DNA of 64,000 nucleotides from Bacteroidota bacterium (GCA_947457075.1 CANGUG010000013.1:38352-102351); one strand, 5' to 3'. Numbered from the stretch's first letter, positions 9,195 through 18,865 are shown. The notes: generated by a model not told the origin, from the letters alone. Program-made: numbers and translations.

Positions 9195-11216
9195 ATGAAG
9201 CTTTGTAAAAAAGTATTACTCCCCTTTTTTGTTTTGGGCTGTTTCTATCAAGCAGCACGAGCACAAAGTCCTATCCCATTAGGGGGTGGGATGCAAGGTT
9301 TCGGTAGTAGGCAAGGCTTTGGTAATATGCAAGGCAACAAAAAAAACGATTCTTTACAAAGAAGGGATAAGTATGCTGATTCAATTACTATTTACTATAA
9401 ACTCTACAACCAAAATGATATTTTAAAATTGGATTCTAGTGTCAATGATTTTTTTGTGCACTATCCAGTTCCCTATACCGCCTATAATTTGGGAAATTTA
9501 GGTACTGCAAGTAATTCTTATTTATTTAAGCCTAAATTAAATATTGGATGGGATGCTGGATTTCATGCTTATGATACTTACTTATATACATTAGAACAAA
9601 CACCGTTTTACCAAACAACAAGGCCTTATACTGAGTTTGGGTATTTATTAGGGGCCAAGGGGGAACAAATGGTGGAAATAAAACATTCACAAAACAAAAA
9701 GCAACAACTTAATTTTTCATTTGATTATCGCTTCAGTAATGCACCAGGTAATGTAAAAAACCAAAATGCCAATGTCAATAACATGCGCATTACTGCAAAT
9801 TACCAAGGTAAAAGAAAACGTTTTGCTTCCTTTTTGGTCATGTTATTTAATCAAACTGCTTCCTCGGAAAATGGGGGTTTAGTGAATGCGGCTTTGTTAG
9901 ATAGTTTGTCCTTAAATGATCCCTATGAATTAGAAACCAGGCTTGGGGTAAGTGGATCTTCATTTCGCAATCCATTTAATACAAGTATCGCTACCGGTAC
10001 TAAGTACAAGCAAAATACCATTGCTTGGAGGCAAACCTATGATTTTGGACAAAAAGATTCAATTGTCAAGGATACTTTTGTTGTTCATATGTTTTATCCA
10101 AGAATCCGTTTTCAAAATGAAATTAAAATTCAAACTAGCCAGTTTTCATTCGTTGATGCCAATCCTTCCAAAGAAGGCTATATGAATTATTTTGGTGTCA
10201 ATTATGATTCGGGTTCTGTGGGTTATGTTGATAATTGGTCGATTGTTTCAAACGAGTTTAGCATAATTAGTTATCCCGAAAAAAATAATAGCAATCAATT
10301 TTTACAATTAGGTACAGGATATACCAATATGACTGCTACTCATAATGGGATGGCTAGTTGGAGTAATTACAATTTATATGGCATGGCCATGTATAAAAAT
10401 AAAACGCGCAATCAGCTTTGGGATTTAATCATTGCCGGAAAATTGTTTTTAAACGGCTATCATGCCGGAGATTATGATGCAAATGCTTCCTTGTCAAGGA
10501 TCCTTAATAAAAATGGGACCTATTTGCAATTGTCTTTTCAAAATACCAACAGAACACCTGCCATGAATATTTTGGGATTTACTCAATTTAACATTAATAA
10601 TATAGGAGGTATCGCAAAAGAAAATACAACCTTATTTAGTGGTATAATGGGAAATAAATCAAAAGGATGGGAGGCTAGTTTTAGTTATCAATTAATTCAA
10701 AACTATCATTATTTTTCCTCGGGATTCCAGCCTGCCGTACATGGCAATAGTATGAATTATATTCGTGGACAAATTGAACATAAAGTAAAAATTAGCAAAT
10801 ATTGGAATTGGTATGACCAAGCCACCATTCAGTTGGTAGATCCGAATGCACCTGTTAATGTACCATTGTTATTAACAAGACAAAGAATTGCTTTTGAAGG
10901 AAATTTTTATAAAAACCTGCATTTATCAACCGGGTTGGAATTAATTTATCACACCAACTATCAAGCAGATGGCTATATGCCATTTACGGGGCAGTTTTAT
11001 TATCAAGAAAGCTATACCACAGCCAATAGGCCAACAGCAAATGCTTTTTTACATTTTATGATTAAGCGATTAAAAGGGTATATTCGATTAGAAAATTTAA
11101 ATACAATTATACCATCCAATGCAAGTTTCGGTAATGCTTACAATTTCACTACACAACATTATCCAACTGCAGGCATGTGGTTTAGGGTAGGCATTTGGTG
11201 GAATTTCATCAATTAA
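9195..11216 (+). CDS. Putative porin (Porin_10-like outer-membrane beta-barrel)
   Basis: Predicted outer-membrane protein of 673 residues. A signal peptide (MKLCKKVLLPFFVLGCFYQA..., cleavage after ARAQ) precedes a Gly/Gln-rich segment (GGGMQGFGSRQGFGNMQG). The long remainder alternates aromatic and polar residues as in beta-strands (for example FNFSFDYR-type and YLQLSFQN strands) and ends in an aromatic-rich strand WFRVGIWWNFIN. The YADSITIYYKLYNQNDILKLDSS opening is typical of the Bacteroidota putative-porin family. Substrate unknown. It is placed between PNP and a secreted metal-binding protein; a nucleoside- or metal-related role is possible but not shown. Confidence 0.75.
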   Translation: MKLCKKVLLPFFVLGCFYQAARAQSPIPLGGGMQGFGSRQGFGNMQGNKKNDSLQRRDKYADSITIYYKLYNQNDILKLDSSVNDFFVHYPVPYTAYNLGNLGTASNSYLFKPKLNIGWDAGFHAYDTYLYTLEQTPFYQTTRPYTEFGYLLGAKGEQMVEIKHSQNKKQQLNFSFDYRFSNAPGNVKNQNANVNNMRITANYQGKRKRFASFLVMLFNQTASSENGGLVNAALLDSLSLNDPYELETRLGVSGSSFRNPFNTSIATGTKYKQNTIAWRQTYDFGQKDSIVKDTFVVHMFYPRIRFQNEIKIQTSQFSFVDANPSKEGYMNYFGVNYDSGSVGYVDNWSIVSNEFSIISYPEKNNSNQFLQLGTGYTNMTATHNGMASWSNYNLYGMAMYKNKTRNQLWDLIIAGKLFLNGYHAGDYDANASLSRILNKNGTYLQLSFQNTNRTPAMNILGFTQFNINNIGGIAKENTTLFSGIMGNKSKGWEASFSYQLIQNYHYFSSGFQPAVHGNSMNYIRGQIEHKVKISKYWNWYDQATIQLVDPNAPVNVPLLLTRQRIAFEGNFYKNLHLSTGLELIYHTNYQADGYMPFTGQFYYQESYTTANRPTANAFLHFMIKRLKGYIRLENLNTIIPSNASFGNAYNFTTQHYPTAGMWFRVGIWWNFIN

Positions 11217-11254
11217 TAAATAATCAAATCAATCAACAACAAAAATATAACATC

Positions 11255-11590
11255 ATGAAAAAACTTTTATTGTTATGCACAATACTTCTAACATTTGGTA
11301 GTATTGCTATTGCTCAAAATCCAACTACTATTAAGGTTGCTGGAAATTGTGGAATGTGTAAGAAAAACATTGAAAAAGCAGCAAAAAGCGCAGGTGCAAG
11401 TACAGCTATCTGGGATAAGGTTGCCAAAGTATTGACAGTTTCATTTGATGCTGCTAAAACATCAGTTGATAAAATCGAAGCATCTATTGCGGGTGCTGGG
11501 TATGATACCGAGCATAAGGAAGCAAGTATAGAGGCCTATAAGAAACTAGATGAGTGTTGCCAATATGAACGAAAGCCCAAAAAGCAATAA
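11255..11590 (+). CDS. Secreted heavy-metal-associated (HMA) domain protein
   Basis: Small periplasmic metal-binding protein, probably a metallochaperone. A signal peptide (MKKLLLLCTILLTFGSIAIAQ) is followed by one ferredoxin-like HMA domain with the metal-binding motif GNCGMCKKNIE (CxxC) and the expected VDKIEASIAGAGYDTE end. A further CC pair sits in the tail DECCQYERK. The ATG at 11255 is used because it opens the signal peptide; the longer frame would add 20 residues overlapping the porin end. A terminator follows. Its closeness to the CzcA/CzcB genes suggests a shared role in copper- or zinc-type metal handling. Confidence 0.85.
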   Translation: MKKLLLLCTILLTFGSIAIAQNPTTIKVAGNCGMCKKNIEKAAKSAGASTAIWDKVAKVLTVSFDAAKTSVDKIEASIAGAGYDTEHKEASIEAYKKLDECCQYERKPKKQ

Positions 11591-11601
11591 TAATACAACT
11601 T

Positions 11602-11637
11602 ACAAAGAAGCCCTTCCTATTCGGAGGGCTTCTTTGT
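11602..11637 (+). terminator. Hairpin terminator after the HMA gene
   Basis: ACAAAGAAGCCCT (11602-11614) is perfectly complementary to AGGGCTTCTTTGT (11625-11637), a 13-bp stem. A proper T-run outside the stem is lacking; the T residues are in the 3' arm. Confidence 0.75.
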
Positions 11638-11676
11638 ATAGTGCAGATTTTTTATTCAAATAAATGATAAATTCGG

Positions 11677-11684
11677 TAACTTTA
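11677..11684 (+). promoter_or_regulatory. -7-like element upstream of the 11689 gene
   Basis: TAACTTTA fits TAnnTTTG at 7 of 8 positions and ends 4 bases before the GTG at 11689, the same short spacing as for queG and cca. Confidence 0.4.
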
Positions 11685-11688
11685 AATA

Positions 11689-12072
11689 GTGAAAAATGCA
11701 ATTGTCATATTCTTAAGTTCCTTATACTTATTAGGGGCAACGGAGGCTTATCAGCTACTGAAAATCCCTTTTTTGGTGGAACATTATAAAACACACCAAC
11801 AGTTTGACAATGAAATAAGCTTTACTAAGTTCATTAAAATGCATTATTTCCAGCAGCAGACTTATGATAGTGATTACCAACAGGATATGCAACTTCCTTT
11901 TAAGTCCTCCAATAGAACCGTTTCATTATTAAATTTTGTAACCTTATTTGTGCCTAAACAAATTGTTACACCGAATATTTTTTTTAAGCTAAGTAGAACC
12001 TATTTAGTGATTAATGATGAAGAACATATTTCCTATAATTACGGAAATATTTTTCAGCCACCCCGCGCATAA
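11689..12072 (+). CDS. Small exported protein of unknown function, linked to metal efflux
   Basis: 127 residues beginning at GTG (the only in-frame start; a nearby ATG is out of frame). An N-terminal hydrophobic segment (residues 3-17, MKNAIVIFLSSLYLLGATEA) looks like a signal peptide or anchor. The rest (LLKIPFLVEHYKTHQ, then FTKFIKMHYF) contains His and Tyr residues that could bind metal. I recall similar short proteins directly upstream of heavy-metal RND genes in Bacteroidota, but no named family. It lies 71 bases before the RND pump gene and may share regulation with it. Function not assigned. Confidence 0.7.
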   Translation: MKNAIVIFLSSLYLLGATEAYQLLKIPFLVEHYKTHQQFDNEISFTKFIKMHYFQQQTYDSDYQQDMQLPFKSSNRTVSLLNFVTLFVPKQIVTPNIFFKLSRTYLVINDEEHISYNYGNIFQPPRA

Positions 12073-12093
12073 TCTTTAGTTATTATTGTAACG

Positions 12094-12130
12094 CACAATT
12101 AAATTGTGTGTCATCATTTCATCATTTTTG
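12094..12130 (+). promoter_or_regulatory. Candidate operator and promoter of the metal-efflux operon
   Basis: A perfect palindrome CACAATT-A-AATTGTG spans 12094-12108. Its right arm supplies a TTG (12104-12106) that sits 16 bases before CATTTTTG (12123-12130), a 7-of-8 match to the -7 consensus. An operator over the -33 box would allow repression or metal-dependent control. The regulator is not in the window. Confidence 0.5.
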
Positions 12131-12143
12131 AAACAGGTATTTT

Positions 12144-15100
12144 ATGTTAAATAAAATAATTACTTATTCTATAAAGAATAAGTTAATCATTGGATTATCA
12201 GTTTTGGCATTAATTGGTTGGGGGGTGTATGAAGTTACTCAATTGCCTATTGATGCTGTGCCCGATATTACGGACAACCAAGTGCAGGTGATTACTGTGT
12301 CGCCTTCATTAGGGGCAAATGATATTGAAAGGCTGGTTACTTTTCCCATTGAACAAGCTTGTAGCAGCATTCCAGGTACAAAACAAATAAGAAGCTTTTC
12401 GCGTTTTGGCTTATCCCTCATTACCATTGTATTTAATGATGGAGTAGATATTTATTGGGCTAGGCAACAAATCACTGAAAAACTTCAAAAGGTACAACAA
12501 GACATACCAGTAGGCACCGGTTCCCCTGAATTAGCGCCAGTGTCCACTGGCTTGGGTGAAATTTTCCAATATGTTGTGAGGCCCTTAAAAGGGTATGAAG
12601 GAAAGTATGATGCGATGCAATTGAGAACTATTCAAGATTGGATAGTAAGAAGGCAGTTAATTGGTACAGCTGGTGTTGCAGAAGTGGCAAGTTTTGGTGG
12701 GAAATTAAAGCAATATGAAATTGCTGTTCAACAGGATCAACTTAAAGCGTATGGGCTAACTATATCAGATATATTTTCGGCATTAGAAAAAAACAATCAA
12801 AATACTGGTGGTGCCTATATTGAAAAAGGGCCTACAGTATTATATATAAGAAGTGAGGGACTCACTGCCAACTTAGAGGATATCAACAAAATAGTTGTAA
12901 AAACTTTGGACAATGGGGCACCTTTGTTAATTCGAGACTTAGCTAAAGTACAATATGGCGCAGCCATTAGGTATGGTGCAATGACATACAATGATAAAGG
13001 TGAAGTAGCCGGTGCTGTGGTGATGATGTTAAAAGGTGAAAATTCCTCGGAAGTAGTGAAAAGAGTGAAAGAAAAAGTTTCCGAGATTCAAAAAATGTTG
13101 CCAGAGGGGGTAGTGATTGAGCCTTTTTTAGATAGAACTAAAATGGTAAACAATGCCATTAAAACTGTAGAAACTAATTTATTAGAAGGGGCATTGATTG
13201 TAATTTTCGTATTGGTCTTTTTCCTTGGAAATATAAGAGCAGGTTTAATTGTATCTTCTGTCATTCCATTATCTATGTTATTTGCGATTATCCTAATGAA
13301 TCAATTTGGAGTAGGGGGTAACTTAATGTCATTGGGTGCAATTGATTTTGGATTAATTGTAGATGGTTCAGTCATTGTTGTTGAAGCCATCTTACATCGA
13401 TTTACACATTCTAAACAATTTAGGTCCTTGTCAACATTGAATCAGGATGATATGGATACTGAAGTGGGTAATTCAACTGGTTCGATGATTAAATCGGCCG
13501 TATTTAGTCAAATTATTATTTTAATTGTATATCTTCCCATTCTTTCTTTACAAGGTATCGAAGGAAAAATGTTCAAGCCCATGGCATTTACCATTGCCTT
13601 TGCCATTTTTGGTGCATTTATTTTATCCATCACTTATGTGCCCATGATGGCAGCCTTGGTTTTAAATAAAAAAATTAACCATAAAGCCACTATGGCCGAT
13701 AGGTTAATGCAGTTGTTAGAAAGAAGTTACCAGCCCCTACTTAAAAAAATATTGCAGTACCCCAAAATGGTGATTATGTCAACAGTGGCTTTATTTACCA
13801 TTGCCGTACTACTTTTAATGAATATGGGAGGTGAATTTATTCCGCAATTAGAGGAAGGTGATTTTGCAGTTGAAACAAGGGTATTGACTGGTAGCAACTT
13901 AAATAATACCATCGCTTCTACACAAAAAGCATCAAAGTTATTGCTTGAAAACTTTCCTGAAATTGAAAAAATCGTCACTAAAATTGGAAGTGCAGAAATT
14001 CCAACCGACCCAATGCCATTTGAAGCGGGGGACATGATGATTATTCTTAAGGATAAAAAAGAGTGGGTATCTGCAAGTTCCTATCCCGAGTTAAGTATGA
14101 AAATGACTAAGGTTTTAGAACAGATACCTGGCATCACAGTGGGTTTTCAATTTCCTGTTCAAATGAGGTTTAATGAGTTAATGACAGGCGCAAGACAGGA
14201 TGTGGTTTGTAAAATATTTGGCGAAAATTTAGATACACTCACCCAATATGCAGGTACTTTAAATGAAATTATTAAAACCGTAGATGGGGCAGTCAATATT
14301 TATGAGGAAAAAGTTACTGGGATGCCGCAGGTTGTTATCAAGTACAATAGGGATGGCATGGCAAAATATGGATTAAATGTTGCTGATATTAATAAAGTGG
14401 TAAATAGTGCTTTTGCTGGTCAGACAGCAGGGCAGGTGTATGAGGAAGAAAAGCGATTTGATATGGTAGTGCGTTTGGATGGTAATGCTAGAAAAAACAT
14501 AGCTGATATTGAAAATTTATCGATAACTACAACAAAGGGATTGCCTATTCCCTTGTCAGCAGTAGCTACTATTCAACAAATAGAAGGGGTGAATCAAATC
14601 CAAAGAGAAAATACAAAACGAAGAATTATTGTAGGGTTTAATGTAAACGGGAAAGATGTACAAACAATTGTGAAGGAGTTGCAATCAAAAATTGCAACAC
14701 AGTTGAAATTGCAAAAGGGATATACAATAGAATACGGAGGTTCATTTGAAAATATGAATGCTGCCAAAGCGAGACTAAGTATAGTTGTTCCTATCGCCTT
14801 ATTATTGATATTTCTATTACTTTATTTTGCCTTTAATTCAGTTAAGCAAGGCTTGTTAATATACACAGCCATACCTTTGTCTGCCATGGGGGGTATTTTT
14901 GCATTATGGTCTAGATCAATGCCATTTAGCATTTCAGCTGGAGTTGGATTTATCGCCTTATTTGGGGTGGCTGTTTTAAATGGTATATTATTAGTGTCAG
15001 AATTCAACCGTTTAAAAGCGGAAGGTTGGCAGGATGTTCACCGCATTGTAATACATGCCACCAAATCAAAGCTAAGGGCAGTACTGATGACTGCATTGGT

Positions 15101-16508
15101 TCCTGCCTTAGGGTTTATTCCTATGGCCATCAGCACTGGTGCTGGGGGCGAAGTGCAAAAGCCATTGGCAACTGTAGTCATTGGAGGGCTTATTATATCT
15201 ACTATGCTCACTTTATTTGTATTGCCAGTTATGTATGTGTTATTTGAAAAAGGAGTAAGCTATTTCAATAAAAGTAAATTCAATACGCTACTTATACTAC
15301 TTTTAGTTTTGACTCCCTTCAGTGTAAAGGCACAGGAAAAAATTAGTTTACCTGCTGCAATTGATAGCGCATTAAAGAATAATGCTTTCGGGAAAGTATC
15401 TGCTAAGCAGGTGGCTTATTTTGAATCCTTAAAAAAGTCAAATGTAGATATAGAGAAAACCGCAATTGGTTTTGGTTATGGCAATATCAATGGAAATAAT
15501 AAGGATAATTTGTATTCAATTTCACAAATCATTCAATTTCCATCAGTGTATAAATTTCAAGGCGATGTTTTTAAGTCCAATGTTGAAATTAGTTTACTCA
15601 ATAAAACTTTGAAAGAAATTGAGCTAAAATCAACGGTTAAAAAACAATTTTATCATTTAGTTTTATTGCAACAAAAAGCAGCGCTTTTAATTAATGCCGA
15701 TAGCATTTATAAAATGTTTGTTCGTAAAGCACAACAAAAATTTATTTCAGGCAGTGTAGATGTTTTGGAGAAGATAACTGCTGAAAATCAATTGGCTCAA
15801 ATTAATTATCAGTTACAGTCCATTAAATCCAGTATTGAAGTTGGGGTTAATCAATTTAATGTGCTCATTAATTGTACTAAACCTTATGAGCCGAACAGTT
15901 CAACCATTCAATTAGCCTTAGCGCAAATACCAGATTTAATGTCAATCAACGAAACCCCTTTCTTTAAGTTGCAAGAAGCTAATATTGCAAAATCAGCACA
16001 ATTATTACAACTTGAAAAAAGTAAATTGTATCCATCAATTAGTATGGGGTACAATTCAACAACTTTTGTTGGGTGGCAAACAACAGCCCAAAATAATGAG
16101 CAATTTTTTGGCAATGAACGTAGATTTTCGTCCATTAATATGGGGTTAGCTTTACCACTTTTTGGGGGCGCACAACGTGCTAAAATTAATGCTAGTAGTA
16201 TTGCCATTGAACAATCGAAACTTGAAAAAGTAGCATACACGCAACAACAACAATCTGATTTAAAAAACGCAACCACCCTTTATTTGCAGCACAAAAAAAC
16301 AGTTGACTATTATCAACAATTTATATTGCCCAATGCTAAACTTTTAATAGAAACGGCTACTAAAAAAATGGATGCAGGTGAAATTGGCTATATAGAGTGG
16401 GTGATGCTTATAAATCAGGGCATACAATCTCAAAATGAATACTTGGGGTATATGCAGCAACTTAATGAAGCTGTTATAGAAATTGAAAAAATTAGTGCTA
16501 ACAAATAA
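12144..16508 (+). CDS. CusA/CzcA-family heavy-metal RND pump fused to a TolC-like outer-membrane factor
   Basis: Tripartite metal efflux: residues 1 to about 1035 are a complete RND pump, with N-terminal helix, porter domains and 12 membrane segments. The TM4 signature DFGLIVDGSVIVVEA near residues 401-416 carries the two Asp and one Glu of CzcA proton relay, so a heavy-metal (HME) substrate is expected. After TM12 an extra hydrophobic segment ending in FSVKAQE (about 1040-1065) resembles a signal peptide, and the last roughly 390 residues form a TolC/CzcC-like domain (two helical repeats ending ...LIETATKKMDAGEIGYIEWV). The extra helix would place this domain in the periplasm. Length 1454 versus about 1040 for CzcA alone. 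The adaptor gene follows 13 bases downstream. Confidence 0.93.
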   Translation: MLNKIITYSIKNKLIIGLSVLALIGWGVYEVTQLPIDAVPDITDNQVQVITVSPSLGANDIERLVTFPIEQACSSIPGTKQIRSFSRFGLSLITIVFNDGVDIYWARQQITEKLQKVQQDIPVGTGSPELAPVSTGLGEIFQYVVRPLKGYEGKYDAMQLRTIQDWIVRRQLIGTAGVAEVASFGGKLKQYEIAVQQDQLKAYGLTISDIFSALEKNNQNTGGAYIEKGPTVLYIRSEGLTANLEDINKIVVKTLDNGAPLLIRDLAKVQYGAAIRYGAMTYNDKGEVAGAVVMMLKGENSSEVVKRVKEKVSEIQKMLPEGVVIEPFLDRTKMVNNAIKTVETNLLEGALIVIFVLVFFLGNIRAGLIVSSVIPLSMLFAIILMNQFGVGGNLMSLGAIDFGLIVDGSVIVVEAILHRFTHSKQFRSLSTLNQDDMDTEVGNSTGSMIKSAVFSQIIILIVYLPILSLQGIEGKMFKPMAFTIAFAIFGAFILSITYVPMMAALVLNKKINHKATMADRLMQLLERSYQPLLKKILQYPKMVIMSTVALFTIAVLLLMNMGGEFIPQLEEGDFAVETRVLTGSNLNNTIASTQKASKLLLENFPEIEKIVTKIGSAEIPTDPMPFEAGDMMIILKDKKEWVSASSYPELSMKMTKVLEQIPGITVGFQFPVQMRFNELMTGARQDVVCKIFGENLDTLTQYAGTLNEIIKTVDGAVNIYEEKVTGMPQVVIKYNRDGMAKYGLNVADINKVVNSAFAGQTAGQVYEEEKRFDMVVRLDGNARKNIADIENLSITTTKGLPIPLSAVATIQQIEGVNQIQRENTKRRIIVGFNVNGKDVQTIVKELQSKIATQLKLQKGYTIEYGGSFENMNAAKARLSIVVPIALLLIFLLLYFAFNSVKQGLLIYTAIPLSAMGGIFALWSRSMPFSISAGVGFIALFGVAVLNGILLVSEFNRLKAEGWQDVHRIVIHATKSKLRAVLMTALVPALGFIPMAISTGAGGEVQKPLATVVIGGLIISTMLTLFVLPVMYVLFEKGVSYFNKSKFNTLLILLLVLTPFSVKAQEKISLPAAIDSALKNNAFGKVSAKQVAYFESLKKSNVDIEKTAIGFGYGNINGNNKDNLYSISQIIQFPSVYKFQGDVFKSNVEISLLNKTLKEIELKSTVKKQFYHLVLLQQKAALLINADSIYKMFVRKAQQKFISGSVDVLEKITAENQLAQINYQLQSIKSSIEVGVNQFNVLINCTKPYEPNSSTIQLALAQIPDLMSINETPFFKLQEANIAKSAQLLQLEKSKLYPSISMGYNSTTFVGWQTTAQNNEQFFGNERRFSSINMGLALPLFGGAQRAKINASSIAIEQSKLEKVAYTQQQQSDLKNATTLYLQHKKTVDYYQQFILPNAKLLIETATKKMDAGEIGYIEWVMLINQGIQSQNEYLGYMQQLNEAVIEIEKISANK

Positions 16509-16521
16509 TGAAATAAATTTT

Positions 16522-17661
16522 ATGAAATATTTTAAATTGACTTTAATGGTTTTGCCTTTCGCCCTTATTGCATGTAATGGCAATAAGCCAAAGGAAACCA
16601 AAGAAAAGAAAACAATAGCTGAAACTGTAAAAGATGAACTGGTTGTCTTAACCGATGCTCAGTTAAAAAATGCCGACTTGCAAATAGGAGCAATCATTGA
16701 TACATCCATGCATAAGGTGCTAAAAGTAAATGGGCATATGGATGTTCCCCCCAATAATATTGTTTCTGTAAGCATTCCTTATGGGGGCTATATTAAAAAA
16801 ACAAATTTGATACCTGGCACCTATGTAAAAAAAGGGGCAACATTGGCAGTGTTAGAAGATCCTTCCTATGTTCAGTTGCAACAGGATTATTTAACAGCAA
16901 CGAGTAAGCTGGTTTTTTTAGAAGCAGACTATAATCGTCAAAAAGGACTAAATGAAACGAAAGCGGTTAGCGATAAAGTTTTTCAGGCAGCCAAATCCGA
17001 TTTTGAAACCCAAAAATACATGGTAAAAGCCTTAAGCGAGAAGCTTAAGTTATTGGGACTTAATCCAAATGGATTAAACGAAAACAATATTTCAAGGTCT
17101 ATTTCTTTTAGTAGTCCAATTAATGGATACGTAACTAAAGTGAATGTAAACAATGGCAAATATGTGAGTCCTACAGATATTTTATTTGAAATAGTAGATC
17201 CAAGCGACTTGCATCTTAGACTTACAGTATTAGACAATGATGCCGTTAATTTACAAATTGGAAATTCAGTTAGCTTTTACGCAAATAATAATGTAAATGA
17301 AAAATATTTAGCTAATGTGGCAGTAATAACACCTAATATCGGAGAAGAAAGTACAACGGACGTGCATTGTCATTTAGTGAATGAGCGAATTAAATTGTTC
17401 CCAGGCACATTTGTAAATGCCGAAGTAGCATTAAACAATGCCAAAGTAAAGGCCTTGCCTGAAGAAGCTATTGTGAAATGGCAAAATAAGGATTATGTGT
17501 TTGTAAAAACAGCTACTACTCAATTTAAGTTAGTACCTGTTAATATAGGCATGAATGTGAATGGACTTGTTGAAATTAAATCCGACTTAGCAAATCAACA
17601 AATAGTGCTTAAAAATGCATTTACATTGTTGATGAAATTAAAAAACAATGGGGACGAGTAA
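16522..17661 (+). CDS. RND efflux periplasmic adaptor lipoprotein (CzcB-like)
   Basis: Membrane-fusion subunit that links the pump to the outer-membrane channel. The lipobox LIAC (signal MKYFKLTLMVLPFALIAC) predicts a lipid anchor. It is followed by a barrel-sandwich/lipoyl half (GYIKKTNLIPGTYVKKGATLA), a coiled-coil hairpin (about residues 110-170), the second lipoyl half (INGYVTKVNVNNGKYVSPTDILFEI) and a beta-barrel. ATG 16522 is chosen because it opens the lipoprotein signal; the longer frame from 16483 overlaps the end of the pump gene. The stop is 13 bases before the end of a convergent gene. Confidence 0.93.
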   Translation: MKYFKLTLMVLPFALIACNGNKPKETKEKKTIAETVKDELVVLTDAQLKNADLQIGAIIDTSMHKVLKVNGHMDVPPNNIVSVSIPYGGYIKKTNLIPGTYVKKGATLAVLEDPSYVQLQQDYLTATSKLVFLEADYNRQKGLNETKAVSDKVFQAAKSDFETQKYMVKALSEKLKLLGLNPNGLNENNISRSISFSSPINGYVTKVNVNNGKYVSPTDILFEIVDPSDLHLRLTVLDNDAVNLQIGNSVSFYANNNVNEKYLANVAVITPNIGEESTTDVHCHLVNERIKLFPGTFVNAEVALNNAKVKALPEEAIVKWQNKDYVFVKTATTQFKLVPVNIGMNVNGLVEIKSDLANQQIVLKNAFTLLMKLKNNGDE

Positions 17662-17674
17662 CTCATTGTCATTC

Positions 17675-18865
17675 CTATTGTTCAAAATATGCAAGACTGC
17701 CACCTACCCAGGTGGCATTTGCATTATAGCTCACGCCAATCATCTTGCCTTTACTTAGTCTGGCTAAATTAAGTGTTGCAATATATTTTTTTGCTTTTTC
17801 ATCCCAAAAGTAAAATAACCTAATTTCTGTTGTAGCAGGTCCTGTTGGGGTATCTATCATTGGAGCGTAAATTACTTTTTCTTGAATAATCCAATTTTGT
17901 GGGTCCTTTATATTTTCTATATCTTTTTTGGTAACATCAATCAATACGCCTTGACCTGCAAAGGAAAATAAGGGCTTTAGTACATAACTATCTAAATTTT
18001 CAGGTAGCGTTTTTACTTCAGCTAAAAATTGTGTCTTTGGAACACAGGAAGTGTTCAAAAAGGGAAGTATATACTTACTAATTCGATAATAATGATTAGG
18101 GTGTGTTACCCATTCTAGGCCAATAGAAGAAGATAATAAGGCAGCTTTTTCTTTTACTTCCGTACTTTGTTTTTCAATTTCATCCCAAATGACTCTATTA
18201 TATATCCTTTCAATGGTATGTTTTACATTGTTTCGAATATATATTAAATGATTGTCCTCTTTGAATATCTCAGTGATACAAACTATTGGAATATCCAATA
18301 GTTTTTTTGTGATCTCAAAATCAATCTTGGTTTTTTGTTGTTCAGGAAATAGCTCAAGTAGTACAGTGTGTTTTTTCTGATCTCCTTTAATTAAACTACT
18401 TAAATGAGCAAGATAGCTTTCTTGGGTATAGTTATTTAAATAGGGTGAATAGCCTTCAGGGATTGTAAAATTATTTCTGAAGGCGATATCATGCATTACT
18501 TCAAAACCAAATAAGGAAGGGAAACCTTGTAGTTCTATCAGCTTTGGAATAATTTCATTGTTATGATTACATAATGCAAAATCCATTACAATACATGCTG
18601 GCAATCTATTTTCATTAGGGGGCGTCGTAATGGTAGAAAAGGAATTTTCAGTTTTTACTACAAATGTTTCACTCGTGATAAATGCATTGATTTCTTCGCC
18701 GGCCTTTAATAAAGCATATTTTGTAGCCTTGTCAATAAAAACGGGTGTTTCCGCAAGTCTAAACCCAATTTTGTCTGAAACCTGATTATTTAATTCAGAC
18801 AACATATTTTGGTAATTGCTTTCGGAAAAAGCCGTGATATAAGCCTGTCTTATTGCGCTGATCAT
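17675..18865 (-). CDS. ATP-grasp-like protein of unknown specificity
   Basis: 396 residues not belonging to a family I can name with confidence. Three blocks recall the ATP-grasp superfamily, in the order seen in glutathionylspermidine-synthase-like members: IPKLIELQGFPSLFGF (residues about 105-120), a middle block with IERIYNRVIWDEIE, and LKPLFSFAGQGVLIDV (about 295-310), which looks like the Gly-rich nucleotide-binding loop with its lysine. WIIQEKVIYAPM then ATTEIRLFYF would supply later binding strands. The start ATG overlaps the stop of the amidotransferase gene (ATGA), and it is the last gene of a three-gene operon. An amide- or peptide-forming ligase fed with ammonia or a peptide is an inference only. 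Confidence 0.6.
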   Translation of the reverse strand: MISAIRQAYITAFSESNYQNMLSELNNQVSDKIGFRLAETPVFIDKATKYALLKAGEEINAFITSETFVVKTENSFSTITTPPNENRLPACIVMDFALCNHNNEIIPKLIELQGFPSLFGFEVMHDIAFRNNFTIPEGYSPYLNNYTQESYLAHLSSLIKGDQKKHTVLLELFPEQQKTKIDFEITKKLLDIPIVCITEIFKEDNHLIYIRNNVKHTIERIYNRVIWDEIEKQSTEVKEKAALLSSSIGLEWVTHPNHYYRISKYILPFLNTSCVPKTQFLAEVKTLPENLDSYVLKPLFSFAGQGVLIDVTKKDIENIKDPQNWIIQEKVIYAPMIDTPTGPATTEIRLFYFWDEKAKKYIATLNLARLSKGKMIGVSYNANATWVGGSLAYFEQ

